From: JACMLD01 sp038229695 | Lineage (GTDB): Bacteria > Bacteroidota > Bacteroidia > Chitinophagales > Chitinophagaceae | Direction: 5' to 3' | Assembly: GCA_038229695.1 (NCBI GenBank) | Contig: JBBROE010000169.1 | Span: 1-5,531, forward strand | DNA length: 5,531 bases | Shown: piece after piece, positions 1 through 5,531 of the stretch | Layout: each line of letters opens with the position of its first letter | Numbering within the stretch: the stretch's first letter is position 1 | Notes under the pieces: generated by a model | What the model was told of the DNA's origin: nothing | Database searches by the model: none | Seen by the model: only the letters and a program-made list of their open reading frames with translations | Program-made: the position numbers and the translations under genes

Positions 1-467
1 ATATCCATCATCATCGGCCGTTCGCCGCGTACGCCAAACATAATGGGCACACTGGGTCCGTAGATATCCGCATCCATCAGCCCCACTTTCGCGTTGCCCT
101 TCGCCAGTGCAAGCGCCAGGTTAGCCGCAACTGTGCTCTTACCCACCCCGCCCTTTCCGCTCATGACGGCAATCACATTGCGCACCCTAGGCAACACCTG
201 GCCGCCGTCCTTCCGGTTGGAGGTGGTGTCCGATGTAAAATTCACCGTAACCACGGCAGCGGGATCAGCCAGCTTCCTGATCGCCTGTTCACAATTCCGG
301 CGCATCAGTTCTTTCAGCGGACAGGCAGGCGTCGTCAATACCAATGTAAAGGAAACAGCGGTCCCGTTAACCACAATGTCTTTAATCATGTTCAGCGTCA
401 CCAGGTCCCGGCCCAGATCAGGCTCCTGTACAGTGCTTAATGCAGCCAGAATTTGTTCCTTTGTCAT
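1..467 (-). CDS. mrp: Mrp/NBP35 (ApbC) family iron-sulfur cluster carrier ATPase, 3' truncated by window edge
   Basis: Cytosolic P-loop ATPase of the Mrp/ApbC/NBP35 family, known to bind and hand over Fe-S clusters to apoproteins. The first 155 codons are visible; the rest runs off the left edge. Residues 1-80 form a DUF59/MIP18-type domain with the family motif around LTTPACPLKE (44-53, Cys49). A linker follows, then the deviant Walker A loop GKGGVGKST at 104-112 (signature lysine K105 and loop lysine K110) and the MDADIYGPSVP segment at 131-141, typical of Mrp. The C-terminal CxxC that holds the bridging cluster would lie outside the window, so it cannot be checked. The start is the ATG at 467, whose product begins MTKEQILAAL, as expected for a DUF59 N-terminus. 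The gene is divergent from the secreted protein at 680, with a candidate -7 element at 506-513. Family assignment is firm; the client proteins are unknown. Confidence 0.95.
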   Translation of the reverse strand, partial: MTKEQILAALSTVQEPDLGRDLVTLNMIKDIVVNGTAVSFTLVLTTPACPLKELMRRNCEQAIRKLADPAAVVTVNFTSDTTSNRKDGGQVLPRVRNVIAVMSGKGGVGKSTVAANLALALAKGNAKVGLMDADIYGPSVPIMFGVRGERPMMMD

Positions 468-505
468 GTATGAAAAAAAGGTTATGTTAAATAACTAATT
501 TGCCG

Positions 506-513
506 CAAAATTA
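506..513 (-). promoter_or_regulatory. candidate Bacteroidota -7 promoter element for mrp
   Basis: Read on the minus strand this is TAATTTTG, an exact match to the Bacteroidota primary sigma factor -7 consensus TAnnTTTG. It sits 38 nt upstream of the mrp start, which would give a leader of roughly 30 nt. No TTG lies at the usual 19-21 nt upstream; the nearest (minus strand, 530-528) is only 14 nt away, so the promoter is only half supported. Confidence 0.35.
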
Positions 514-559
514 ACCAATCGCCTCTGCAATTTGTTCTAATTCTAAAAAATGAAGGTAT

Positions 560-567
560 TATCTTTG
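560..567 (+). promoter_or_regulatory. candidate Bacteroidota -7 promoter element for the CarboxypepD_reg-like gene
   Basis: TATCTTTG matches the TAnnTTTG consensus exactly. Transcription would start near 574 and leave a leader of about 105 nt before the ATG at 680. The closest upstream TTTG (531-534) is 25 nt away, longer than the usual 19-21, so the -33 element is not convincing. Confidence 0.35.
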
Positions 568-615
568 GCCGGCATCAATCCTAAAATACCACCACCATCA
601 CCGGAACGAAAATTG

Positions 616-628
616 ATAACCAGGTTAT
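616..628. repeat. 13-nt perfect inverted repeat, possible operator
   Basis: ATAACC-A-GGTTAT is a perfect 6+1+6 palindrome in the divergent intergenic region, 52 nt before the start of the secreted-protein gene. A one-base centre cannot form an RNA hairpin with full arms, so a dimeric DNA-binding protein is the more natural reading. The role is an inference from symmetry only; no regulator gene is in view. Confidence 0.3.
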
Positions 629-679
629 TGTGAAAGCCTGCTGCGATGCTGCAGAAAGCGCTTTTAAAAACTGATACGG

Positions 680-1315
680 ATGAAAAGATTGCTACTCGTT
701 GTTGTTTTTGCGGCAGCCCTGCTGTTCAGGGCGGAGGCTCAATTTTCACAGCTCAAAGATTCGGTCGTGCAATTATACGGGGTGATAATGACGGCCGACA
801 GTCTAAAAGGAATTCCTTCAGTCAGCGTCATCGTAAAAGGCCAGAATCGCGGTACCATCAGTAACGACCAGGGCGTGTTTTCCATCGTCGTACTGAAAGG
901 AGATGTAGTAGAGTTTACCAGTATCGGTTATAAGCCCAAGTCGGTTGACATACCCCGCAGCCTTGAAGGCAACCAGCAAAGCATTATACAGCTGATGGTA
1001 ACCGACACCGTCTATCTCCCTGTCACCATCATCAAGCCCCGCCCCTCGCGGGAACAGTTTGACCGCGATTTCTTAAATACCGATATCCCGGCAGATGCCC
1101 TCGAAATAGCCCGTAAAAATACCGATGCGGCGACGCGACGGACATTGATGCGCGGCCTCGCCCGCGACGGCCAGGAATCTGCAAATTACGCACTGGCCCA
1201 GGGTGCCAAGAAATATTATTATGCCGGGCAGACCCCGCCGATAGGATTGCTCAACCCCCTGGCATGGGCTGACTTCATCCAGGCCTGGAAACGCGGCGAT
1301 TTCAAAAATAAATAA
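680..1315 (+). CDS. Secreted protein with CarboxypepD_reg-like domain
   Basis: A 211-residue exported protein of unknown function. Residues 1-20 are a signal peptide: MKR, a hydrophobic stretch of Leu/Val/Ala, and an AEA-Q signal peptidase I type cleavage site. There is no lipobox cysteine. Residues about 30-115 form a carboxypeptidase-regulatory-like beta-sandwich of the kind found in Bacteroidota envelope proteins: VSVIVKGQNRGTISNDQGVFSI at 48-69, then GDVVEFTSIGYK at 74-85. The same fold heads TonB-dependent transporters, but this protein ends without any plug or barrel, so it is not a truncated SusC at its normal length. Residues about 119-211 are a polar, helix-prone tail ending in YYYAGQTPPIGLLNP (179-193) and AWKRGDFKNK (202-211), which I cannot assign to a named domain. 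The start is fixed by an in-frame TAA at 665-667. Location is probably periplasm or cell surface. Confidence 0.85.
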   Translation: MKRLLLVVVFAAALLFRAEAQFSQLKDSVVQLYGVIMTADSLKGIPSVSVIVKGQNRGTISNDQGVFSIVVLKGDVVEFTSIGYKPKSVDIPRSLEGNQQSIIQLMVTDTVYLPVTIIKPRPSREQFDRDFLNTDIPADALEIARKNTDAATRRTLMRGLARDGQESANYALAQGAKKYYYAGQTPPIGLLNPLAWADFIQAWKRGDFKNK

Positions 1316-1349
1316 AGCAGTACCGGCAGCGTCACTTTGGGCAGCATCG

Positions 1350-1360
1350 TTGTGTCACAA
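1350..1360. repeat. 11-nt perfect inverted repeat upstream of the acyl-CoA dehydrogenase gene
   Basis: TTGTG-T-CACAA is a perfect 5+1+5 palindrome in the 162-nt gap between the two plus-strand genes. It lies just after TCACTTTG (1332-1339), which differs from the TAnnTTTG -7 consensus at one position, so it would fall a few bases into the transcript if that element is used. No -33 TTG is present at the right distance. An operator role is speculative. Confidence 0.2.
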
Positions 1361-1477
1361 ACCCTTCAGCAGCATATCATGAAGGATCAAAGGAACGTAA
1401 GTGCGCATAAGATATACCGATTGCAAACGCGGGCACAACCCGGCTGCCTACTTATCATGCTATAACAACTTCCGCTT

Positions 1478-2377
1478 ATGAGTTATTCATTTTCCAGCAT
1501 CGCCGTGATCGGCGCCGGCACCATGGGCAATGGTATCGCCCACCTTTTTGCCTTGCATGGGTTCAGGGTAAACCTGGTGGACGTGAACACCAGTCTCACC
1601 GGCCAGGCGATCGCCACCATCGGGCGTAACCTCGACCGGCAAATCCTCAAAGGCACCATCCGCCAGGAAGAAAAAGAAGCCGCGCTGTCTGCTATTCATC
1701 CTTTCGATTCCGTGAGCACAGGCGTAAAAGATGTACAGCTGGTGGTGGAAGCAGCATCCGAAAACACAACGCTTAAATTAAAATTGTTCCAGGAGCTGGA
1801 TGCCGCTGCACCGCCGGCAGCCATCCTCGCCAGCAACACTTCTTCCATCTCCATCACCCGAATCGCCGCTGCCACAAAACGCCCCGGGAAAGTGATCGGC
1901 ATGCATTTCATGAACCCGGTGCCGGTCATGCAGCTCGTGGAAGTAATCAACGGCTATGCCACGGAAAAAGCAGTGACTGAGGCGATCGTAGCGCTAGCTG
2001 CAGTGCTCGGGAAGACGCCCTGCGTGGTCAATGATTACCCCGGCTTTATCGCCAACCGTATCCTCATGCCGATGATCAACGAAGCCATATGCAGCCTGCA
2101 TGAAGGTGTAGCCGGTGTGCAGGAAATCGATACGGTGATGAAGCTGGGTATGGCTCATCCCATGGGTCCGCTGCTGCTGGCGGATTTCATCGGGCTCGAT
2201 GTCTGCCTGGCGATCCTGCAGGTATTGCAGCAGGGCTTTGGGCAGCCTAAATACGCCCCCTGCCCACTCCTGCTAAACATGGTAACCGCCGGCCGGCTGG
2301 GCCGTAAAAGCGGCGAAGGCTTTTATAGTTACCAGGGAAATGCAGCACCCGCCGTAAGCGGCATGTTCCACCGCTGA
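1478..2377 (+). CDS. 3-hydroxyacyl-CoA dehydrogenase (3-hydroxybutyryl-CoA dehydrogenase type)
   Basis: A complete 299-residue, stand-alone NAD-dependent dehydrogenase that interconverts (S)-3-hydroxyacyl-CoA and 3-oxoacyl-CoA in the cytosol. The N-terminal Rossmann fold has the nucleotide loop GAGTMG at 12-17 and Asp35 at the end of the second strand, which favours NAD over NADP. Counting against the known spacing in clostridial Hbd and human HADH puts the active-site set at Ser122 (in SNTSS, 119-123), His143 (GMHFMNPVPVM, 141-151), Glu155 and Asn193 (PGFIANRI, 188-195); all are present. The C-terminal helical dimerisation domain runs from about 190 to GRKSGEGFYSY (275-285). There is no fused enoyl-CoA hydratase, so it is of the short Hbd/PaaH type (usually 280-300 residues). 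Chain length and pathway (butanoate, fatty acid or phenylacetate breakdown) cannot be decided, since no partner genes lie nearby. The start has no clear Shine-Dalgarno. Confidence 0.95.
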   Translation: MSYSFSSIAVIGAGTMGNGIAHLFALHGFRVNLVDVNTSLTGQAIATIGRNLDRQILKGTIRQEEKEAALSAIHPFDSVSTGVKDVQLVVEAASENTTLKLKLFQELDAAAPPAAILASNTSSISITRIAAATKRPGKVIGMHFMNPVPVMQLVEVINGYATEKAVTEAIVALAAVLGKTPCVVNDYPGFIANRILMPMINEAICSLHEGVAGVQEIDTVMKLGMAHPMGPLLLADFIGLDVCLAILQVLQQGFGQPKYAPCPLLLNMVTAGRLGRKSGEGFYSYQGNAAPAVSGMFHR

Positions 2378-2427
2378 TTTCCCTTACCAGATAAGCTTCA
2401 ACAAACACGACCTTCAACGGGACCGTA

Positions 2428-4128
2428 TCAACGTATTACAACTGTCTGCGTAATGCGCCCGCTGCTGTTGTTCAGCACCACCAGGTAGATTCCCGGCGCC
2501 AGCGCAGGAAGCCCGATCGTTACCGTACCCGAACGGTTCTTCAGCGAGCTGCTGAACACCGCTTTGCCGTCCGCGCTGAACAGCACAACATCGGAAAAGA
2601 CACCCGGCAGGCGGAGGGTAAGACTTCCATTTGCTACCGGTGACGGATAAACGAAAGAAGAAACCTCTGTGCCGCCCGAGATGCTAATCACCTTTGAATA
2701 GCTTACAGCATTATCCGCGTCAATTATCTTCAGCCGGTAATATAATTTTGCGGCGGCGGCGGGCTGGTGCGTGAAATGATAGCTTCCTGCCTTCATGGCT
2801 TTTACGGAACCCGCCAACTGAAAATGGACCGGGTCCGGCGCATATTCAATGTCATACCTGTCTACATTTTCTTCTGCGGCCACTGTCCAGCCCAGCTCAT
2901 TTTTTCCGGCAATACTTTTTCCCCCGAATGCACTAAGTGTCACCGGCAGCGCAGACGCTGTAGCTACCACGCGGTAGATATTGCCGTTCAGCGTAGTGCT
3001 GTACAATTCCGCATGTTCGGATTCGCCGAAAGCGGTGATGCCCGACTGCAGTCCTTTGAATTCAATCGTATCCGCCGCAGCACCGCCCGGAGGCACCAGC
3101 CACACATTGGCCGAGACCTCGTCCGCAAAAATATAATAGCCATAGAGCGCGGGGTACGCCTGCCCGCGGTAAACAAAACCGCCGATAACCGCCTCGCCGC
3201 CGGTAACGGGGTCATGCGGGTAATCGAGGAGCGGACCGGCATAAGTACCGGTAATCGTGCATCCCCCGTTGTACGCATGGGTGCCTTCCATACAGTGCCA
3301 GCCATAATTGATGCCTCCCGTGGTACCGGCCGGCCGGAAGTTGATTTCCTCCCAGGCATCCTGGCCGACGTCCCCAATCCACATGTCATGCGTCATCCTG
3401 TCGAAGCTCCAGCGGAAGGGATTTCTTAAACCAAATGCCCATATTTCATCGCGGATGTTATCGCCCGCGGCAAGGAAAGGATTGTCGGCCGGGATGGTAT
3501 AAAAGGGGGGCGTGTCGGCCGTTGTCACGTTTATCCGTATCATTTTTCCCAATAACACTGTTCCGTTCTGCGCATTGTTGGGAACATCCCCCGCACCGCC
3601 GCCATCACCGGTGGCAAAATAAAGAAAGCCGTCGGCGCCAAAGTTGAGTTTACCCCCGTTATGGTTGCTATTGGAAGGATGGGGAATGGTAATCACCACC
3701 TGCTTCGAAGCCGGGTCAGCGGTATTGGGCGTGGCGGGATTGGTATGGTAGCGCGCCACCTCCACATCACCGTTGGTATTGGTATAGTATACAAAGAATA
3801 AACCGTTGCCGGCATACCCCGGGTGAAAGGCCAGGCTCAGCAAACCCCGCTCGCCATTATTAAAACTGGTGGGTACCGCCAGGAAAATGCCCAGGTAGCT
3901 AAATGTCTTATCGAAGACCTTTATATTACCGCCCTGTTCAACCACAAAAATCCGTTCACTGTTATCGCCGGCATTTACAATATCGACGGGCCGGGTGAGC
4001 CCCCCGGCGACAGGTAGCAGGCTCACGGCGGGCTGAGCAACCAGAAACTGCGGGCACAGAAAATTAGCCAGGGCAAAGAAACCGGCAAGGAAGATGCTGG
4101 CTGGCAAACGAAGGTAACGGTATGGCAT
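2428..4128 (-). CDS. PQQ-dependent glucose/sorbosone dehydrogenase family protein with T9SS sorting domain
   Basis: A 566-residue exported protein. Residues 1-31 are a signal peptide (hydrophobic 11-30, likely cut at VA-Q); Cys25 has no lipobox around it. Residues about 35-390 are a GSDH-type six-bladed propeller: ERGLLSLAFHPGY (93-105), HNGGKLNFGADGFLYFATGD (156-175), EIWAFGLRNPFRWSFDR (228-244), IGDVGQDAWEEIN (251-263) and GGINYGWHCMEG (271-282). His156 aligns by motif with the catalytic base His144 of Acinetobacter soluble glucose dehydrogenase, and Arg235 with its PQQ-binding Arg228. Residues about 395-485 form a beta-rich linker module beginning LPVTLSAF, common in Bacteroidota surface enzymes. 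Residues about 487-566 are a type A T9SS sorting domain (YPSPVANGSLTL at 494-505; GIYLVVLNN near the end; terminal VVIR), so the enzyme is likely secreted or surface-bound. No cytochrome c domain is fused. The true substrate is unknown, and PQQ use is inferred. Confidence 0.92.
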   Translation of the reverse strand: MPYRYLRLPASIFLAGFFALANFLCPQFLVAQPAVSLLPVAGGLTRPVDIVNAGDNSERIFVVEQGGNIKVFDKTFSYLGIFLAVPTSFNNGERGLLSLAFHPGYAGNGLFFVYYTNTNGDVEVARYHTNPATPNTADPASKQVVITIPHPSNSNHNGGKLNFGADGFLYFATGDGGGAGDVPNNAQNGTVLLGKMIRINVTTADTPPFYTIPADNPFLAAGDNIRDEIWAFGLRNPFRWSFDRMTHDMWIGDVGQDAWEEINFRPAGTTGGINYGWHCMEGTHAYNGGCTITGTYAGPLLDYPHDPVTGGEAVIGGFVYRGQAYPALYGYYIFADEVSANVWLVPPGGAAADTIEFKGLQSGITAFGESEHAELYSTTLNGNIYRVVATASALPVTLSAFGGKSIAGKNELGWTVAAEENVDRYDIEYAPDPVHFQLAGSVKAMKAGSYHFTHQPAAAAKLYYRLKIIDADNAVSYSKVISISGGTEVSSFVYPSPVANGSLTLRLPGVFSDVVLFSADGKAVFSSSLKNRSGTVTIGLPALAPGIYLVVLNNSSGRITQTVVIR

Positions 4129-4208
4129 AGCTGTAGTTTACGACTGGAAGAGCGGACGGGGCGGGGTACGTGCCTGTGGGCGTCACGGGAAAGCTACAGG
4201 CGGGTCAG

Positions 4209-4238
4209 CAAAGGAATGGGAACCCGAATAAGCTACAA
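4209..4238 (-). promoter_or_regulatory. Bacteroidota-type promoter for the sugar dehydrogenase gene
   Basis: On the minus strand a TTG (4238-4236) is followed after exactly 19 nt by TTCCTTTG (4216-4209), one mismatch from the TAnnTTTG -7 consensus and at the standard spacing. Transcription would begin near 4203, giving a leader of roughly 75 nt before the ATG at 4128. It lies wholly in the gap after the YigZ-family gene, suggesting the dehydrogenase is transcribed on its own. Confidence 0.5.
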
Positions 4239-4246
4239 TAACCATA

Positions 4247-4257
4247 CCGGCAGCCGG
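4247..4257. repeat. 11-nt perfect inverted repeat between the YigZ-family gene and the sugar dehydrogenase promoter
   Basis: CCGGC-A-GCCGG is a 5+1+5 palindrome located just upstream of the TTG of the sugar dehydrogenase promoter and 10 nt past the stop codon of the YigZ-family gene. It could be an activator or repressor site. As a terminator it is weak: full arms leave a one-base loop and no T-run follows on the minus strand. GC-rich palindromes of this size also arise by chance. Confidence 0.2.
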
Positions 4258-4267
4258 GCGGATCGCT

Positions 4268-4876
4268 TTAAGTCACCAGCTTTAAAACAGCCCGGGTAGT
4301 GGCCAGCCGGTTCATCGTTGCTTCCACCCGGTTCACAGGTATGCCGGTAACAATCCGGCAAAACAACTGCGCGTCCTGTTCAATGATCCGGCAGTTGTAT
4401 TGTTTAAGCACCTGCATGATGTCATTCATTTCGGTATAATCGAACTGGATCTCATACCGGGCTTCCACCTGCTTTTGAACAACCGTTGTTACCTGCAACA
4501 CCAGGGAGGCCGCGGTTTTATAGGCGTTGATCAGGCCGGGAACACCAAGCAGCGAACCGCCGAAATAACGTACCACCACCACCAGCACATTGGTAAGTTG
4601 CTTACTGTCGATCTGGCCCAGTATCGGCTTTCCCGCGGTACCTGCCGGCTCGCCGTCATCGCCTGCCCGGAACATATCCCGGGTGAGGCCGAGGCGGTAC
4701 GCAAAGCAAAAGTGGGTGGCTTTCGGATGCGCTGTTTTTATGCCAGCCATCCGGCTTTTGAAATTATCCTTGTTTTCAATGGGGAATGAAAAAGCCAGGA
4801 AACGGCTGCCACGGTCGGTGAATTCGGCGCTGCCCGGCAATTCGATGGTTTGATAGGTATCAGGCGTAGTGGTCAT
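4268..4876 (-). CDS. IMPACT/YigZ family protein (UPF0029)
   Basis: A complete 202-residue cytosolic protein of the IMPACT family (E. coli YigZ, yeast Yih1). The eukaryotic relatives act on Gcn2 signalling; the bacterial function is unsettled. The N-terminal UPF0029 domain (about 16-125) shows the family blocks DRGSRFLAFSFPI (21-33), AHPKATHFCFAYRLG (49-63), DDGEPAGTAGKPILGQI (73-89) and NVLVVVVRYFGGSLLGVPG (96-114). A ferredoxin-like DUF1949 domain occupies about 140-197. Length fits the family (about 200). I chose the ATG at 4876 (product starts MTTTPDTYQTIEL) because the longer frame to 4999 adds 41 residues with no family resemblance and would overlap ribD by 68 nt. The gene lies 55 nt downstream of ribD on the same strand, and co-transcription is plausible. 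Confidence 0.92.
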   Translation of the reverse strand: MTTTPDTYQTIELPGSAEFTDRGSRFLAFSFPIENKDNFKSRMAGIKTAHPKATHFCFAYRLGLTRDMFRAGDDGEPAGTAGKPILGQIDSKQLTNVLVVVVRYFGGSLLGVPGLINAYKTAASLVLQVTTVVQKQVEARYEIQFDYTEMNDIMQVLKQYNCRIIEQDAQLFCRIVTGIPVNRVEATMNRLATTRAVLKLVT

Positions 4877-4931
4877 GGGTAAGTCGGTGGGCACGGATTG
4901 AATTAAAACGGTTATGCAAAAATTATACTCG

Positions 4932-5531
4932 TTATGCGATCCCGGGAAGCGGCCGGTAATAATCGATACGATCCTGCTGCAGCTGTTCAGCCTGTACATG
5001 CAGCAGGCCGGGCAGCCGCGGTGCTTTTATGGCTACGGGTGTCTCATCCTCGGTACCGGCCGCTGTGAGGATGCGTATTTCATCAAAGCGTCCTTCGTCA
5101 AGGAAAGCCTGCAGCAGCCTTGTGCCGCCTTCTATTAAAACAGATTGCAGGCCAAGACCATGCAGGGCGCTACAGATTTGCTGAGGAGCGCCCGGCGCTT
5201 CTATACGTACATACCGCAGGTTATGATCAGTGCCGTCGCGCTGCAGGTTGAGTACAACGGTCGGTGTCTTTCCGTCGAACAACGCCAGCGTTGCGGGCAG
5301 GCGCAGCCCGCGGTCGGTGACCACGCGTACCGGGCTGTTGCCCACCCAGTGGCGGGTGGTGAGGGAAGGATTATCCAGCAAAGCAGTTTCGGTGCCGACC
5401 AGTATCGCCGCCTCTTCACTCCGCCAGCGGTGTACCAGGCGGTTGCTGAACGGATGGCTGATCAGCAGTCGTTCATTTCCCCGGTAGCCGGTAATGCCAT
5501 TACTGGTCTGGGCCCATTTCAGCACGATGTA
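4932..5531 (-). CDS. ribD: Riboflavin biosynthesis protein RibD, C-terminal reductase domain, 5' truncated by window edge
   Basis: The last 199 residues and stop codon of the bifunctional riboflavin enzyme. This part is the reductase that converts 5-amino-6-ribosylamino-uracil phosphate to the ribityl form with NADPH, in the cytosol. The fragment opens with YIVLKWAQTSNG, the start of the reductase fold in RibD proteins (usually RPY..LK.A...DG), followed by RSEEAAILVGTETALLDNPSLTTR split over 37-60 and SVLIEGGTRLLQAFLDEGRFDEIRI over 130-154, both substrate/NADPH-pocket motifs of the RibD C-terminal family. The CMP/dCMP-type deaminase domain with its zinc motif would be in roughly 150 residues beyond the right edge, so bifunctionality is inferred. 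Neither the start codon nor an FMN riboswitch can be looked for here. The YigZ-family gene follows after 55 nt. Confidence 0.92.
   Translation of the reverse strand, partial: YIVLKWAQTSNGITGYRGNERLLISHPFSNRLVHRWRSEEAAILVGTETALLDNPSLTTRHWVGNSPVRVVTDRGLRLPATLALFDGKTPTVVLNLQRDGTDHNLRYVRIEAPGAPQQICSALHGLGLQSVLIEGGTRLLQAFLDEGRFDEIRILTAAGTEDETPVAIKAPRLPGLLHVQAEQLQQDRIDYYRPLPGIA

Noticed and set aside
94..498. 134-residue open frame on the plus strand over mrp
   Set aside because: It is antisense to the DUF59 and P-loop coding sequence and has no recognisable protein features.
1429..1443. Short inverted repeat CGGG-CACAA-CCCG before the acyl-CoA dehydrogenase gene
   Set aside because: The stem is only four base pairs with no T-run, too weak to call a terminator or regulatory hairpin.
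1379..1465. 28-codon open frame ending 12 nt before the acyl-CoA dehydrogenase start, a possible leader peptide
   Set aside because: There is no codon run suggesting attenuation, no ribosome-binding signal, and no alternative stem-loops around it; random frames of this size are common.
2378..2427. Possible bidirectional terminator between the convergent genes
   Set aside because: No stem with a T-run is found on either strand. The only structure is a 7-nt direct repeat, CTTCAAC at 2396-2402 and 2412-2418, probably chance.
2767..3429. 220-residue open frame on the plus strand inside the sugar dehydrogenase gene
   Set aside because: It is antisense to strongly conserved propeller motifs, its composition is rich in Arg/Cys/His without domain logic, and the opposite strand fully explains the coding signal.
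4877..4999. Longer start for the YigZ-family protein, adding 41 residues
   Set aside because: The extra residues do not resemble the family, the stretch overlaps the ribD 3' end by 68 nt in another frame, and the ATG at 4876 gives the normal family length.

Overview
The window looks like ordinary chromosomal sequence from a member of the Bacteroidota, most likely a Chitinophaga-type organism (Chitinophagaceae). Four things point there: a C-terminal type IX secretion (T9SS) sorting domain on an exported enzyme, a CarboxypepD_reg-like envelope protein, promoter -7 elements of the TAnnTTTG kind, and starts without strong Shine-Dalgarno sequences. The family-level placement is an inference from protein style, not a computed result.

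Layout from left to right: (1) the 5' half of an Mrp/NBP35-type iron-sulfur carrier ATPase, minus strand, cut by the left edge. (2) A 212-nt divergent intergenic region with candidate -7 elements facing both ways and a perfect 13-nt inverted repeat. (3) A plus-strand secreted protein with a CarboxypepD_reg-like domain and a C-terminal region I cannot assign. (4) A 162-nt gap, then a complete plus-strand 3-hydroxyacyl-CoA (3-hydroxybutyryl-CoA) dehydrogenase. (5) A 50-nt convergent gap, then a large minus-strand PQQ-type glucose/sorbosone dehydrogenase with signal peptide and T9SS sorting domain, preceded by a good Bacteroidota promoter. (6) A minus-strand IMPACT/YigZ-family protein. (7) The 3' part of ribD (reductase domain), minus strand, cut by the right edge.

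The genes do not form one pathway. ribD and the YigZ-family gene lie 55 nt apart in the same direction and may be co-transcribed. The sugar dehydrogenase has its own promoter and seems to be a separate unit. The dehydrogenase for acyl-CoA metabolism stands alone, with no other beta-oxidation gene in view. No mobile element, CRISPR array, tRNA, rRNA or recognisable riboswitch was seen, and no stretch over 300 nt lacks a gene. I did not find a convincing undescribed system. The points most worth a second look are the unassigned C-terminal domain of the secreted protein and the odd-centred inverted repeats in the intergenic regions.
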